Shown here one piece after another: positions 52,294-61,751 of a stretch of 64,000 nucleotides of DNA. A model generated the notes under the pieces. The model was not told where the DNA came from. It saw nothing but the letters and a program-made list of their open reading frames with translations, and made no database searches. A program made the translations under genes and the position numbers. Source of the stretch: Desulfatibacillum aliphaticivorans DSM 15576 (GTDB lineage: Bacteria; Desulfobacterota; Desulfobacteria; Desulfobacterales; Desulfatibacillaceae); assembly GCF_000429905.1 (NCBI RefSeq), contig NZ_AUCT01000007.1, positions 1-64,000 on the forward strand, read 5' to 3'. Numbering within the stretch: the stretch's first letter is position 1; each line of letters starts with the position of its first letter.

Positions 52294-53022
52294 ATGGGAC
52301 CTAAAGTGCTGATTGCACTGGCGCTGGCCGGAGGCCTGTTTTGGGCGTCCGCCGTTTTGGCGGGCGGGAACGCCCCAGGCCCCGATTATCAAAAACTGCG
52401 TGAACAGATGGTGTATAGTCAGATTGAAAAACGGGGAGTAAAAGATGCCGGGACTCTCGCCGCCATGCGCAAGGTGGAACGGCGCCTTTTCGTCCCCGAG
52501 TCCTATCGCAGTCAGGCGTACAACGACTACCCCCTTCCCATAGGAGAAGGCCAAACCATATCCCAGCCGTACATCGTGGCGCTCATGACCCAGGTTTTGG
52601 AATTGGACGGATCGGAAAAGGTGCTGGAAATCGGGACAGGCTCGGGATATCAGGCTGCGGTTTTGGGGGAATTGGCCCGGGAAGTGTACACCATGGAAAT
52701 CGTGGAGCCCCTGGGGGAACGAGCCGCGAAAATTCTGGCCCAACTGCATTACGACAATGTGAAGGTGAAAGTCGGGGACGGGTACAAAGGCTGGCCCGAA
52801 CATGCTCCGTTTGATGCTATTATCGTCACTTGTGCGCCTACGGACATCCCCGCGCCTTTGGTGGAGCAACTGGCTGAAGGGGGCCGCATGGTCATCCCCG
52901 TGGGCGAGGCGGGAAACCAAAATCTGGTATTGCTGACGAAAATCAACGGCAAGGTCAAAGAAAAGAAGATCATCCCCGTGCGCTTTGTTCCCATGACCCG
53001 GGAAAACGGGAGCGTGTATTAG
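52294..53022 (+). CDS. pcm: Exported protein-L-isoaspartate O-methyltransferase
   Basis: A 242-residue PCMT-family enzyme that methylates isoaspartyl residues for repair. The fold is clear: QMVYSQIEKRGVKD, FVPESYRSQAYND, GQTISQPYIVALM, and the SAM motif VLEIGTGSGYQAAVL. Unusually it begins with a Sec-type signal peptide (MGPKVLIALALAGGLFW... cleaved near VLA-GG at 23), so it should act in the periplasm, where SAM is normally not available. Either SAM is supplied or the leader is a membrane anchor with a cytoplasmic active site. Confidence 0.83.
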   Translation: MGPKVLIALALAGGLFWASAVLAGGNAPGPDYQKLREQMVYSQIEKRGVKDAGTLAAMRKVERRLFVPESYRSQAYNDYPLPIGEGQTISQPYIVALMTQVLELDGSEKVLEIGTGSGYQAAVLGELAREVYTMEIVEPLGERAAKILAQLHYDNVKVKVGDGYKGWPEHAPFDAIIVTCAPTDIPAPLVEQLAEGGRMVIPVGEAGNQNLVLLTKINGKVKEKKIIPVRFVPMTRENGSVY

Positions 53023-53147
53023 GTTACGCGTCCTTTTTGTTAGTAAATGGTTTTACAGCGTTTCCGTATTGCTAATGCGCCGTATGTTGAGGTATGTTCT
53101 TACTTAATTTTTAGAGAAGACCAACACTTAGAATAAGGAATTTGGGA

Positions 53148-53984
53148 ATGAGACTGGTAAGATTTGGAGAAAAAGGCAAGGAACGCCCAGGTCTGCTCAA
53201 ATACGGCCGCATTGTGGATTTGAAAAAACAGTTCCATGACGTTCCGGATATCGGACGGGAATTTTTCGAGCAAGGATGGATGGAAAAATTAAAAAACTGG
53301 ACCGACGCAGGCGTGACCATGGACGTCCGGCTGGGGCCTCCCTTGGCCAATCCGTCCAAGATTATCTGTCTTGGCAAGAACTATGAGGACCACGCCAAGG
53401 AAGGCGGCATGTCCGTACCGCCCGCCCCTCTGCTCTTTTGTAAAACCGCCAATACCGTCAACGGCCCCTCGGACCCGGTGCTGATCCCTGCTTGTTCCGG
53501 CCAAATCGATTGGGAAGTGGAACTGGCCGTGGTAATCGGCAAACAGGGTAAGCGAATATCCAAGGAAAAGGCATTGGATCACGTCGCCGGCCTTATGATT
53601 TTAAACGACGTGTCCGGCCGGGAGGCCCAGTTTGGAGACAAGCAGTGGTTTCGCGGCAAGTCCTTCGACACATTCGCTCCCATGGGCCCCGCCATCGTGA
53701 CTCTGGACGAAATTGAGGACATCAACAATCTGGAGCTGGAAGCCATCGTGAACGGGGAAGTCATGCAGCAGGGCAATACCAAGGACCTGATTTACGACAT
53801 CCCTTCCATCATAGAATACATCAGCCAGGACATCACCCTGCTTCCCGGAGACGTCATCTCCACGGGCACTCCATCCGGGGTGGGCATATTCCGCGATCCT
53901 CCCATTACTCTTAAGGCGGGAGATAAGGTTGTGTGCCGCATCAAGGGCCTGGGAGAGTTGGAAAACACCTTTGTGACCGAATAA
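53148..53984 (+). CDS. Fumarylacetoacetate hydrolase-family protein
   Basis: A 278-residue FAH-fold enzyme. The divalent metal ligands are E123 and E125 (DWEVELAVVIG) and D154 (LNDVSGRE); GKNYEDHAKE (76-85) is the catalytic lid segment. Family members hydrolyse or decarboxylate 2-oxo acids from aromatic or sugar-acid catabolism, for example oxaloacetate, acylpyruvates or 2-keto-3-deoxy acids. I start at ATG 53148 because TAAGGA lies seven bases upstream; a TTG two codons earlier is too close to it. Substrate cannot be assigned. Confidence 0.83.
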   Translation: MRLVRFGEKGKERPGLLKYGRIVDLKKQFHDVPDIGREFFEQGWMEKLKNWTDAGVTMDVRLGPPLANPSKIICLGKNYEDHAKEGGMSVPPAPLLFCKTANTVNGPSDPVLIPACSGQIDWEVELAVVIGKQGKRISKEKALDHVAGLMILNDVSGREAQFGDKQWFRGKSFDTFAPMGPAIVTLDEIEDINNLELEAIVNGEVMQQGNTKDLIYDIPSIIEYISQDITLLPGDVISTGTPSGVGIFRDPPITLKAGDKVVCRIKGLGELENTFVTE

Positions 53985-54500
53985 GTAACTCTATTTGCAA
54001 AGGTTCCGATTAAGCCGGGGGCCGGTCGCAAAAAGCGGCGGCCCCCGATTGATTGAGACGGAGGAATTTTTTCGCATTGTGTTGCAATACGCCCCGTTAA
54101 CGGGATTTATTTTTCGTTGCTTAAAAAAGATACCCGCCCCTGTTTCTAATAATCCGTTTCAAATTTCAAAAGCGTATAAATTGTTATTTTAAAAACTTAC
54201 CCTTGACCGGCCTTTAACGGCCGACGTATAACTCGCCTGCGGGATCATGATTTCCCGTTATGGCACGCTCTCTGCTATTTTAACCATTGGTTGACTGGTT
54301 GGATATTTCTGGTAATGTCCGCCCATCGAGTAAAGCGTATAGCGCCAATTGGTTATCATGAGCAAGGATTACCGCGGAAGCCGAACCAATGTGATGAACG
54401 GTTCGCTTTTCCCCGGAAATATAATTGTTGCACCCCGGGCATGTGGTTCAAAACGTCAACTTGCTGGATTCCCGGGAAAGTATGTTGAGGGAGTAGGATT
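53985..54500. other. Intergenic region before second acyl-CoA ligase
   Basis: No gene found. A GC-rich hairpin (CGGGGGCCG near 54017 with CGGCCCCCG ending near 54048) follows the FAH gene and may end its transcript, though it lacks a U tract. The rest is mixed-composition DNA with no clear site. Confidence 0.4.
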
Positions 54501-56084
54501 ATGAGCGGCATGTCACAAGCAAATTTAATGGGTCAGATTTTGAAGGAAACGGCCGAGGCGGCTCCGGACGCTCCGGCTTACTATTTTTACGGCAGGGAAA
54601 TCAGTTTTAAGGAAATGGACGACTTGTCGGACAAGTTGGCCTACGGGTTTTTAAAAGAGGGGATTTTAAGGGGCGACAGGATTGGAATCATCGCCCTGAA
54701 TCAGCCGGAATGGCTGGCGGTGTATTTTGCAGCAGCGAAAATCGGCGCGTCTGTGGTGGGTTTAAGCCCCAGGCATCCTGCTCCGGAATTGCTCAAGCTG
54801 GTGCAAAGGAGCCGGCCCCGCGCCATTGTCAGCCTGAAAAACGTGGGCGACACGGACTATGTGGAATTGCTCGAACAGAACAAAGACAAGGTGAAAGGCC
54901 TGGAGTTCTGCTATTTTATCGGCGGTGAAGGCGCCAACGGCTGCAAGAGTCTGGAATCCCTCATGGAGGAGGAGCCGGATCAGGAGCTTTTGACGGCGGC
55001 CTACGCCCAAGTGGAGCCGGAAGACGAAATCATGTTCGCCTTCACCTCCGGAACCACGGGCCAGCCCAAAGCGGCGGCCATCACCCATAAAAGCCAGATA
55101 GCGTCGGCAAGGGCGCAGACCAAGCATGTCAGGGTGACTTCCAAAGACGTCCTCATGCTTACCCAGCCCCTCTCCCATGTGGGCGGCATCACCATCGGCA
55201 TGGCCTCCATGCTTCTGGCCGGCGGCCCCACGATTCTCATTCCGGTGTTTCTGCCGGAGGAGGTTTTGAACCAGGCCGCGGAATACCATCCCACCATCAT
55301 CGGCGGATTTCCCACCACCCACCACATGCTCATGGCCCATGAAGGCTTTGACAAAATGGACGTCTCCAATATCCGGGTGGTAATCACCGGCGGATCCAAT
55401 GCCGAGCCCGACCTGGTGGAGCGCCTGCATCAAGCCTACCCCGAATCCACCATCATGAATCTCTACGGGCTCAGCGAATCTTCCGGCGGGGCTCTCATGA
55501 CCCCATGGAACTGCCATTACACCATGGTGGGGCGCACAGTCGGCAAGCCTTTCCCGGGATTTGACGTTAAAATTGTGGGCATGGACGGCCGGGAGCTTCC
55601 GGTCAACGAAACCGGCGAAGTGTGGCTTAAGGGGGACTGCGTGGTCACCGGCTACTTTGACATGCCGGAGGAAACCGCCAAGACCTTTGACCAGACCGGA
55701 TGGCTGCGTACGGGCGACATGGCCTATAAGGACGAGGAAGGCTTTATCATTCTCATGGGGCGCCGCACGGAAATGTACATCCAGGAAGGATTGAATGTAT
55801 TCCCCGTGGAGGTGGAGGACATTCTTTCCACCCATCCTGCGGTGGACATGGTGGCCGGCATCGGCATTCCCGATCCCGTTTACGGAGAGGTTGGAAGATA
55901 CTACGTGGTTCCCAGTCCGGGTTCCGAGACCAACGAGGATGAACTCAGGTCATTCTGCATCCAGAGCCTTGCGGATTATAAGGTGCCCAAGCAGATTGTT
56001 TTCCGGCAGGATCTTCCCATGACCGCCTTGGGCAAGATTAAAAAGTCGGACTTACGCAGAGAGTTTGAAAATACGGGCAAATAG
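54501..56084 (+). CDS. AMP-forming acyl-CoA synthetase
   Basis: A 527-residue ANL-superfamily ligase: A3 motif TSGTTGQPK (182-190), A5 motif YGLSESSGG near 320, A7 motif RTGDMAYKDEEG near 400 and the catalytic C-terminal Lys in TALGKIKKSDLRREF. It is more compact and more divergent than the FadD-like gene at 7520 and could act on medium-chain, cyclic or aromatic acids. Preceded by GAGGGAGTAGG. A strong terminator follows. Confidence 0.85.
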   Translation: MSGMSQANLMGQILKETAEAAPDAPAYYFYGREISFKEMDDLSDKLAYGFLKEGILRGDRIGIIALNQPEWLAVYFAAAKIGASVVGLSPRHPAPELLKLVQRSRPRAIVSLKNVGDTDYVELLEQNKDKVKGLEFCYFIGGEGANGCKSLESLMEEEPDQELLTAAYAQVEPEDEIMFAFTSGTTGQPKAAAITHKSQIASARAQTKHVRVTSKDVLMLTQPLSHVGGITIGMASMLLAGGPTILIPVFLPEEVLNQAAEYHPTIIGGFPTTHHMLMAHEGFDKMDVSNIRVVITGGSNAEPDLVERLHQAYPESTIMNLYGLSESSGGALMTPWNCHYTMVGRTVGKPFPGFDVKIVGMDGRELPVNETGEVWLKGDCVVTGYFDMPEETAKTFDQTGWLRTGDMAYKDEEGFIILMGRRTEMYIQEGLNVFPVEVEDILSTHPAVDMVAGIGIPDPVYGEVGRYYVVPSPGSETNEDELRSFCIQSLADYKVPKQIVFRQDLPMTALGKIKKSDLRREFENTGK

Positions 56085-56108
56085 CCCGCTTGCTGAATTT
56101 ATACAAAC

Positions 56109-56159
56109 AAAACCGTTCTCCGGCGCCGTTTGACGGCCCTGAGAACGGTTTTTATTTTT
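56109..56159. terminator. Bidirectional terminator
   Basis: AAAACCGTTCTC (56109-56120) pairs with GAGAACGGTTTT (56141-56152), then TTATTTTT. It separates the acyl-CoA ligase from the convergent sensor-like gene. Confidence 0.8.
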
Positions 56160-56169
56160 GGGATTTGAA

Positions 56170-57036
56170 TTATTTTTTATTGATGATGGAAAGAATGTCT
56201 TCGATCTTGTGCGCGTAATAAGCTGCAATGCCGCTCCGCTGAAGCTCCAGCATGTCCTCCATCTTTTCCTCGGTTACGGCGTAATCGTACTCCTCGGAAA
56301 CGATCTGATCCGTGGCGATGAGGCTCTCCCGGGTGTGGGCCGGCAGAAGCCACCAGGCCAAACGGTTGCGGAACCTGGCGGTAAGCCGCGTCCGGGTGTA
56401 CTTGATGTCCAGAAAATAGGCGTTGTTCTCCCGCGGGTCCACCTCCACCGATACTTTCGGCGAAGCCACTCCGGCTAACTCCACGTAGGCCTCGGCCATT
56501 CCAATCCACGACAGGATCATGAAATAGGTGATGATCGCCTCAGGCTTATGGGTTTTGCGAATGCGCAGCCATCCCGGCTTGTTGATCAGAATCTCCACCT
56601 TTTTAATGCGTGTGTACTTCTCGTGGATTTCCGGCGCCCGGCCCAATACAGGCCCCACGCCCAAAAAAGGCACGAGCAGGGAATTTTTAACAAAAGCGCC
56701 GCAGTTGGGCGACCACCTGCCCACTTTGTAGCCAAGCATAGGGTCGTCAATCAGAGCTTCCAGACTGGATGTGATGTCCGCAACCAGCCGGTTGGAAATC
56801 CAGAGCCTGGGATTGGTGAGGTGGCGTAAGCAAACCTGTTCAGGAATCTTTCCTGGCGCCGGCCGAATAAAGTACTCATTGTGCTCGGAGATGCGCGATA
56901 CAAGCAAGTCCAGATCAATCTCCGGGTGAACGTTAGCAACGTAATTCAGAATGATGCTGGTGTACGACGTGGACACTTCTCGTGGTTCCGGCCGAGTCAT
57001 AATTGACCGGGAACCGGGCTGGAACTGGTAGAACAT
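56170..57036 (-). CDS. Stand-alone sensor-like domain protein
   Basis: A 288-residue protein without signal peptide. Central parts (HLTNPRLWISNRLVADI, IDDPMLGYKVGRWSP, IHEKYTRIKKVEI, then EVDPRENNAYFLDIKYT) follow the pattern of N-terminal sensory domains found before histidine kinases in Deltaproteobacteria, related to the V4R/heme-NO-binding group. Here no kinase, GGDEF or DNA-binding domain follows. I start at ATG 57036, because GAGGGAG is directly upstream. The assignment is by pattern memory and is tentative. Confidence 0.45.
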   Translation of the reverse strand: MFYQFQPGSRSIMTRPEPREVSTSYTSIILNYVANVHPEIDLDLLVSRISEHNEYFIRPAPGKIPEQVCLRHLTNPRLWISNRLVADITSSLEALIDDPMLGYKVGRWSPNCGAFVKNSLLVPFLGVGPVLGRAPEIHEKYTRIKKVEILINKPGWLRIRKTHKPEAIITYFMILSWIGMAEAYVELAGVASPKVSVEVDPRENNAYFLDIKYTRTRLTARFRNRLAWWLLPAHTRESLIATDQIVSEEYDYAVTEEKMEDMLELQRSGIAAYYAHKIEDILSIINKK

Positions 57037-57691
57037 AACTCCCTCGTTTACCAAAACAGACTGAAAAAGGAAGGGCTTGCAATGGGCGGTTAATGCTTCC
57101 CCTTGCCTCCGCAACAATTGCAAAACCTAGCACATCAATGCCGCCGCTTTATAACATGGGGGCCTGGCAGGCGCTTTTTCAAAGAATACGCTTATGCAGC
57201 TTGATCCTCTCAACCGAACTCTCCCTGAAACAGATTAAGGTTGAATGCGAGTTAATAATATTGACCGACTTTAGGTCTCACAATCGGAAAAATAAAAGTT
57301 TTAACGAATAATGAAATTCTGTGCATTTTTGATGATATAAAAAAACACAACGATACTTGACTCTAATCTGCACAATAGCCATTCCTCTGACTTAGTTAGT
57401 ATGCGTCGCTTTTGGTGCGGATTTTAGCGTCCGATGTACGTGATTACCTACAGTTTCAATGAAATTACTTTCAAAATGTCTAATCCCCTTTCATAAACTT
57501 TGCCTTTACGGACGCCTGCCGTTGATATATATTGTTCAAGTAAACGGCGAAGGGCAGCTTCTTTTCCGCCTTTTAAGACACCCGGCAAGCATTACGGATG
57601 GAAAAATTTGCTTTTTCGATTTTTGTATCGTAATATTTAGCATCCGTAGAAATATCGCACCGCTTCCAAACACAACAGGGGGGATCAGGCC
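57037..57691. other. Divergent intergenic region
   Basis: No gene. AT-rich in the middle. The right part contains the promoter candidate for the CrtC/AttH-like gene. Confidence 0.4.
57608..57636 (+). promoter_or_regulatory. Sigma-70-like promoter candidate
   Basis: TTGCTT (57608-57613), a 17-base spacer and TAATAT (57631-57636), about 55 bases before the ATG at 57692, which also has a GGGGGGATC ribosome site. Confidence 0.4.
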
Positions 57692-58690
57692 ATGCAGGCA
57701 ACCAGGGAAGACGCGAATAAAACCCGGTACGTAGCGGGGCAAAAGCAAGGACATTACGAAAGCTATTTTTTAAGGGCCAACCATCCTGCAAAGCCGCAGG
57801 CGTTTTGGATCCGGTACACCATCTTTTCGCCCAATGACGAACCGGACAAGGCCATCGGCGAAGTATGGGCCATGGTCTTTGACAAGGAAACCGGCAAGCA
57901 TACGGCCGCCAAGAACGAGGTTCCCATTACCCAAACGTCTTTTTCCAAAAGCGGGCTGCAATCCAAAATCGGGGATTGCACCCTGGATGGCGGGGCGCTT
58001 AAGGGCAGCGCCAAGACAGGCGGCAATGAAATTTCCTGGGACTTGGTCTATACAGGATACGCCCCTCCCCTGCTTCTGCTGGCGGAGAAATTATACGAGG
58101 CCGGGCTTCCCAAGGCCAAAGCCTGCGTGCCCCTGCCTTTTGCCTCCTTTTCCGGAGCAATCACGGTGAACGATCAGGAATGGAAGTTGGAGGAGTGGAT
58201 CGGAAGCCAGAATCATAACTGGGGGACCAAACATACCGATCTTTACGCCTGGGGACAGGTGGCGGGGTTTGATAACAGCCCGGACAGCTTTTTGGAGCTT
58301 GCCACAGCCCGGTTGAAGTTCGGGCCTGTCTGGACGCCGTACATGACAGTGGTGGTGCTTCGCCACAAAGGCAAAGAGTACGCTTTGAACACCATTCCCC
58401 AAAGCCTGAAGGCGCAGGGAAAATTTGACTATTTCACCTGGAATTTCAATTCCAAGAGCAAGGATTTCTCCATCAAGGGCCGTGTGGAGGCCCAGGTTGA
58501 GGATTTTGTGGGACTCACCTATTACAATCCTCCCGGCGGAGTGAAGCATTGCCTTAATTCAAAAATCGCCCGATGCGAAATCGATCTCATAGACAACTAC
58601 GGCGAGACGGCCCATTTGTACACCAATAACCGGGCGGCCTTTGAAATCCTGACTGATAAAAGAGACCACGGGGTGAAAATTATGGTATAA
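57692..58690 (+). CDS. CrtC/AttH-like lipocalin-fold protein
   Basis: A 332-residue protein without signal peptide. The N-terminal GHYESYFLRANHPAKP...FWIRYTIFSP and the central WIGSQNHNWGTKHTDLYAWG recall the double-lipocalin AttH/CrtC superfamily, which includes carotenoid 1,2-hydratase and tocopherol cyclase relatives acting on prenyl lipids. The similarity is by motif only. It is followed after 38 bases by a membrane-anchored methyltransferase on the same strand, which may be its partner. Confidence 0.55.
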   Translation: MQATREDANKTRYVAGQKQGHYESYFLRANHPAKPQAFWIRYTIFSPNDEPDKAIGEVWAMVFDKETGKHTAAKNEVPITQTSFSKSGLQSKIGDCTLDGGALKGSAKTGGNEISWDLVYTGYAPPLLLLAEKLYEAGLPKAKACVPLPFASFSGAITVNDQEWKLEEWIGSQNHNWGTKHTDLYAWGQVAGFDNSPDSFLELATARLKFGPVWTPYMTVVVLRHKGKEYALNTIPQSLKAQGKFDYFTWNFNSKSKDFSIKGRVEAQVEDFVGLTYYNPPGGVKHCLNSKIARCEIDLIDNYGETAHLYTNNRAAFEILTDKRDHGVKIMV

Positions 58691-58728
58691 GGGCGGCGAT
58701 TAAAACCGCCAGCCGAAGGAGCCACCCT

Positions 58729-59283
58729 GTGCCCATGTGGATTCTCGCCCCCCTGGCCTTGCTTGGGGGGCTTTTTTTGATCAAATTCGTCTATGTGGTT
58801 TGCACCGCCATGGTCTTGCCCAAAACCCGGGGCGCCTTGTTTGTGGCAACGCCCCAAGCCAGGGTGAACGCCTTTCTGGAATCCATGCCCATGGAGGAAA
58901 ACGCCTTGTTTATAGACTTGGGATGCGGGGACGGCCGGGTGATTTCCGGCGCGGTGAAAAAATACGGAGTCCGGGCCGTGGGCTATGACCTAAATCCCTT
59001 GGCGCTCCTCACTGCTAAAGCTCGCAATCTTTTTCTATCCAAAGCAAAAATCAAGGCGCGGGACTTCTTCCGGGCCGACCTTTCCCAAGCGGATTACGTT
59101 TTTTGCTACCTCTTTCCCGACGTCATGCACGACCTCTCCCAAAAACTAAAGCAAGAACTCAAACCCGGCGCCAAGGCGGCCTCCGCCAATTTCCCCCTGC
59201 CCGGCTGGAGCCCTTACTCCGTAATCAAGCCCAAGGGCGCCTTGAACCACGATCCCATATATTTGTATGAGGTGGAAGAATAG
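58729..59283 (+). CDS. Membrane-anchored class I methyltransferase
   Basis: A 184-residue protein. Residues about 3-29 are one transmembrane helix (WILAPLALLGGLFLIKF), the rest is a small SAM methyltransferase domain with FIDLGCGDGRVISGAV as motif I and YDLNPLA as the acidic strand-2 motif. I keep the GTG start because GAAGGA lies eight bases before it; the ATG two codons later is 14 bases away. Likely modifies a membrane-associated or lipid substrate; exact target unknown. Confidence 0.68.
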   Translation: MPMWILAPLALLGGLFLIKFVYVVCTAMVLPKTRGALFVATPQARVNAFLESMPMEENALFIDLGCGDGRVISGAVKKYGVRAVGYDLNPLALLTAKARNLFLSKAKIKARDFFRADLSQADYVFCYLFPDVMHDLSQKLKQELKPGAKAASANFPLPGWSPYSVIKPKGALNHDPIYLYEVEE

Positions 59284-59403
59284 ATTTTTCCCGTGTGTGT
59301 AAAAAATCCCCTGGACAAAAAAGGCCAAAGCCATGATGATATAAGGGTTTAATCAACCTTTCATCAAACGGCTTTTCGCCCAAAAACAACGGAGAGAAAA
59401 CCC

Positions 59404-60207
59404 ATGAAATTTAAGGACATCCTTTTCGAAACCCAAGGACGGGTCGCAATCCTGACCCTGAACATGCCGGAGACCAGAAACGTCATCACCAACGCAAACA
59501 CCATCCAGGAGATCGAAGAGGTCTGCCGGATGATCAATAACGATATTGACGTGCGGGTACTGATTATCACCGGTGCGGACCCGGCCTTTTCCGCTGGCGG
59601 CAACGTGAAGGAAATGGCCAAAAAAGAAGGGATGTTCGCCGGCAGCCCGTCCAAGCTCATGGAAGGATACAGAAAGAACGTCCAGCGCATTCCCATGGCC
59701 ATACACGGCTTGGAAGTCCCGACCATTGCGGCGGTGAACGGGCCGGCCATCGGCGCCGGCTGCGACCTGGCCCTCATGTGCGACATGCGGGTGGCTTCCA
59801 CCAAGGCCAAATTCGGCGAAACCTTTCTGAACGTAGGCATTATTCCGGGCGACGGCGGAGCTTATTTTCTGCCTCGCGCCGTGGGCATGGCAAAGGCCTG
59901 CGAAATCACCTTTACCGGCGATATCATTGACGGTCAAAGCGCTATGGATATAGGCATGGTCAATTATGTGGTGGAGCATGATCAGCTTATGGAAAGAGCC
60001 AGGGAATTGGCGGACAAAATTGCATGCAAGCCGCCTGAAGCCTTGCGTATGGCCAAACGGCTTCTTTACATGGGGCAGTATCTCACCCTGCCCCATCTTC
60101 TGGAGCAGTCCGCCGCCTTTCAGGCCTTATGCCACAACACCAACGACCACATGGAAGCCTTGAACGCCATGTTTGAAAAAAGGAAGCCGGATTTTAAAGG
60201 GGAATAA
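59404..60207 (+). CDS. Enoyl-CoA hydratase/isomerase family protein
   Basis: A 267-residue crotonase. The oxyanion-hole segments are PAFSAGGNVKEM (about 60-71) and AAVNGPAIGAGCDLAL (about 104-119). At the catalytic positions, FGETFLNVG and IIPGDGGAYFLPR carry a Glu and an Asp; these differ from the two-glutamate hydratase pattern, so isomerase or another crotonase activity is possible. Ribosome site GGAGAG. Monocistronic, followed by a strong hairpin. Fits the scattered beta-oxidation set of the window. Confidence 0.8.
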   Translation: MKFKDILFETQGRVAILTLNMPETRNVITNANTIQEIEEVCRMINNDIDVRVLIITGADPAFSAGGNVKEMAKKEGMFAGSPSKLMEGYRKNVQRIPMAIHGLEVPTIAAVNGPAIGAGCDLALMCDMRVASTKAKFGETFLNVGIIPGDGGAYFLPRAVGMAKACEITFTGDIIDGQSAMDIGMVNYVVEHDQLMERARELADKIACKPPEALRMAKRLLYMGQYLTLPHLLEQSAAFQALCHNTNDHMEALNAMFEKRKPDFKGE

Positions 60208-60217
60208 AAAATGAAAT

Positions 60218-60264
60218 AACAAAGGCGGGAGGCGCATTGATGAATGCGCCGTCCCGCCTTTGTT
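60218..60264. terminator. Strong hairpin between enoyl-CoA hydratase and aminopeptidase genes
   Basis: AACAAAGGCGGG-A-GGCGCATT pairs with AATGCGCC-GT-CCCGCCTTTGTT. A two-part stem of about 20 pairs between convergent genes; U tracts are short, yet the position supports two-way termination. Confidence 0.7.
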
Positions 60265-60282
60265 GCGTATTCTCTTGAAAAT

Positions 60283-61707
60283 TTATCCCGCTTCAAAAAA
60301 GGCTGCATAGGCTTTGAAAGCCATGTACATATCCGCCTTGGAGCCGATTTCAAAAGGCGAATGCATGCCCAGGATGGGCGGGCCGCAGTCCACCACGTCC
60401 ATCCCGTGGGCGGCCAGGAACTTGGCGATGGTTCCGCCGCCGCCTTCGTCCACTTTTCCCAACTGGCCGATTTGCCAAATGATTTTGTTATCTTCAAAAA
60501 CCTTGCGGACATATCCTAAATGTTCGGCATGGGCGTCGGAAGCGCCGGATTTGCCGCCCGAGCCCGTATATTTGGTCATGCAGATGCCGTAGCCCAGCCT
60601 GGCGGCGTTATTTTTTTCGTGCACGGACTGGTAGTCGGGATCCAGAGCCGGGGCTACGTCGCCGGACAGGGCTTTTGAGTTCATGAACGCCGAGCCGATA
60701 TTTCGGGCGGAAGCGCCCTCCCCTGTCAGCTCCAGCAGGTCTGCAATAAAGGTTTCCAGGAGTTTGGATTTTGCGCCCGTATTGCCTTCGCTGCCGATTT
60801 CCTCTTTATCCACCAAAAAGGCCAAGCCCGTGAATTCCGGCTTTTTCCGCAGCTTCATCAAAGCCTGAATGGCGCAGTAGGAGCAGGACCGGTCGTCCTG
60901 GCCGTAAGCGCCGATAAGGCTTCTGTCCAAGCCCACGTCCTTGGCTTTGCCGGCTGGCACGGCTTCAATCTCAGCGGTGAGGAAATCCTCTTCCACCAGA
61001 CCGTATTTTTCGTGCAGCAGGTTCATGGCCATGAGTTTGAACCGATCCGTGGTTTTTTCCGGCCCCAAAGGCAGGCTGCCCAGAAGGATGTTCATCTTTT
61101 CCGCCTCAAAGGCCGTGGCCAGGCTTTTGCCTGCCTGGAGCTTGCGCGCCAGGTGAGGCAGCAGGTCCAGGACCGTAAACACCGGATCATTGGGATCTTC
61201 GCCAAGGCTAATGTCGATGCTTTCCCCCTTGCCGTTCACGGCCACGCCATGGAGCGCCAAAGGGCGAGCGAACCATTGATGCTTGCGGATTCCTCCGTAA
61301 TAATGGGTCTTGAAAAAGGCCATATCAACCTCTTCGTACAAGGGATTGGCTTTCATGTCCAGGCGCGGGGAGTCTATATGGGACGCCACAATATGCAGTC
61401 CGTCGGCAACCGGCCTGTTTCCCAGGCGGGCCAGGATGATGCATTTGTTCTTCCAGACCTTATAGACAAGATCGTTGGCTCCGGCTTCCTCCACGGGGGC
61501 GAATCCGGCGGATAGGGCCAGCTTTTCCGCTTCGGCCACGGCCCTGCGTTCGGTCTTGGCGTTATCCAGGAAGGTTTTGTATCCTTCCGCGAACTTCATG
61601 GCTTTGCCCTGCTCGGTTTTGCTCAATGCGTCCCAAACCAGCTTGGGCTTGCGCATGAGTTTTTTGGACAAATCCTGGGCTTGTTTTTTCGTTATACTTT
61701 CGGCCAT
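60283..61707 (-). CDS. apeB: M18-family aminopeptidase
   Basis: A 474-residue zinc aminopeptidase of the aspartyl-aminopeptidase (M18) family, normally a cytoplasmic dodecamer that trims acidic or neutral N-terminal residues. Visible metal and active-site motifs are SHIDSPRLD, GQDDRSCSYCA, DKEEIGSEGNTG and the C-terminal SGASDAHAEH...MHSPFEIGS. The ATG at 61707 is chosen because AGGAGA lies about six bases upstream. Third gene of the dtd-sodN-apeB run on the minus strand. Confidence 0.87.
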   Translation of the reverse strand: MAESITKKQAQDLSKKLMRKPKLVWDALSKTEQGKAMKFAEGYKTFLDNAKTERRAVAEAEKLALSAGFAPVEEAGANDLVYKVWKNKCIILARLGNRPVADGLHIVASHIDSPRLDMKANPLYEEVDMAFFKTHYYGGIRKHQWFARPLALHGVAVNGKGESIDISLGEDPNDPVFTVLDLLPHLARKLQAGKSLATAFEAEKMNILLGSLPLGPEKTTDRFKLMAMNLLHEKYGLVEEDFLTAEIEAVPAGKAKDVGLDRSLIGAYGQDDRSCSYCAIQALMKLRKKPEFTGLAFLVDKEEIGSEGNTGAKSKLLETFIADLLELTGEGASARNIGSAFMNSKALSGDVAPALDPDYQSVHEKNNAARLGYGICMTKYTGSGGKSGASDAHAEHLGYVRKVFEDNKIIWQIGQLGKVDEGGGGTIAKFLAAHGMDVVDCGPPILGMHSPFEIGSKADMYMAFKAYAAFFEAG

Positions 61708-61751
61708 CAAGTCTCCTGTAGCACTTTAGGAATTAATGGTTAATTATTTGT

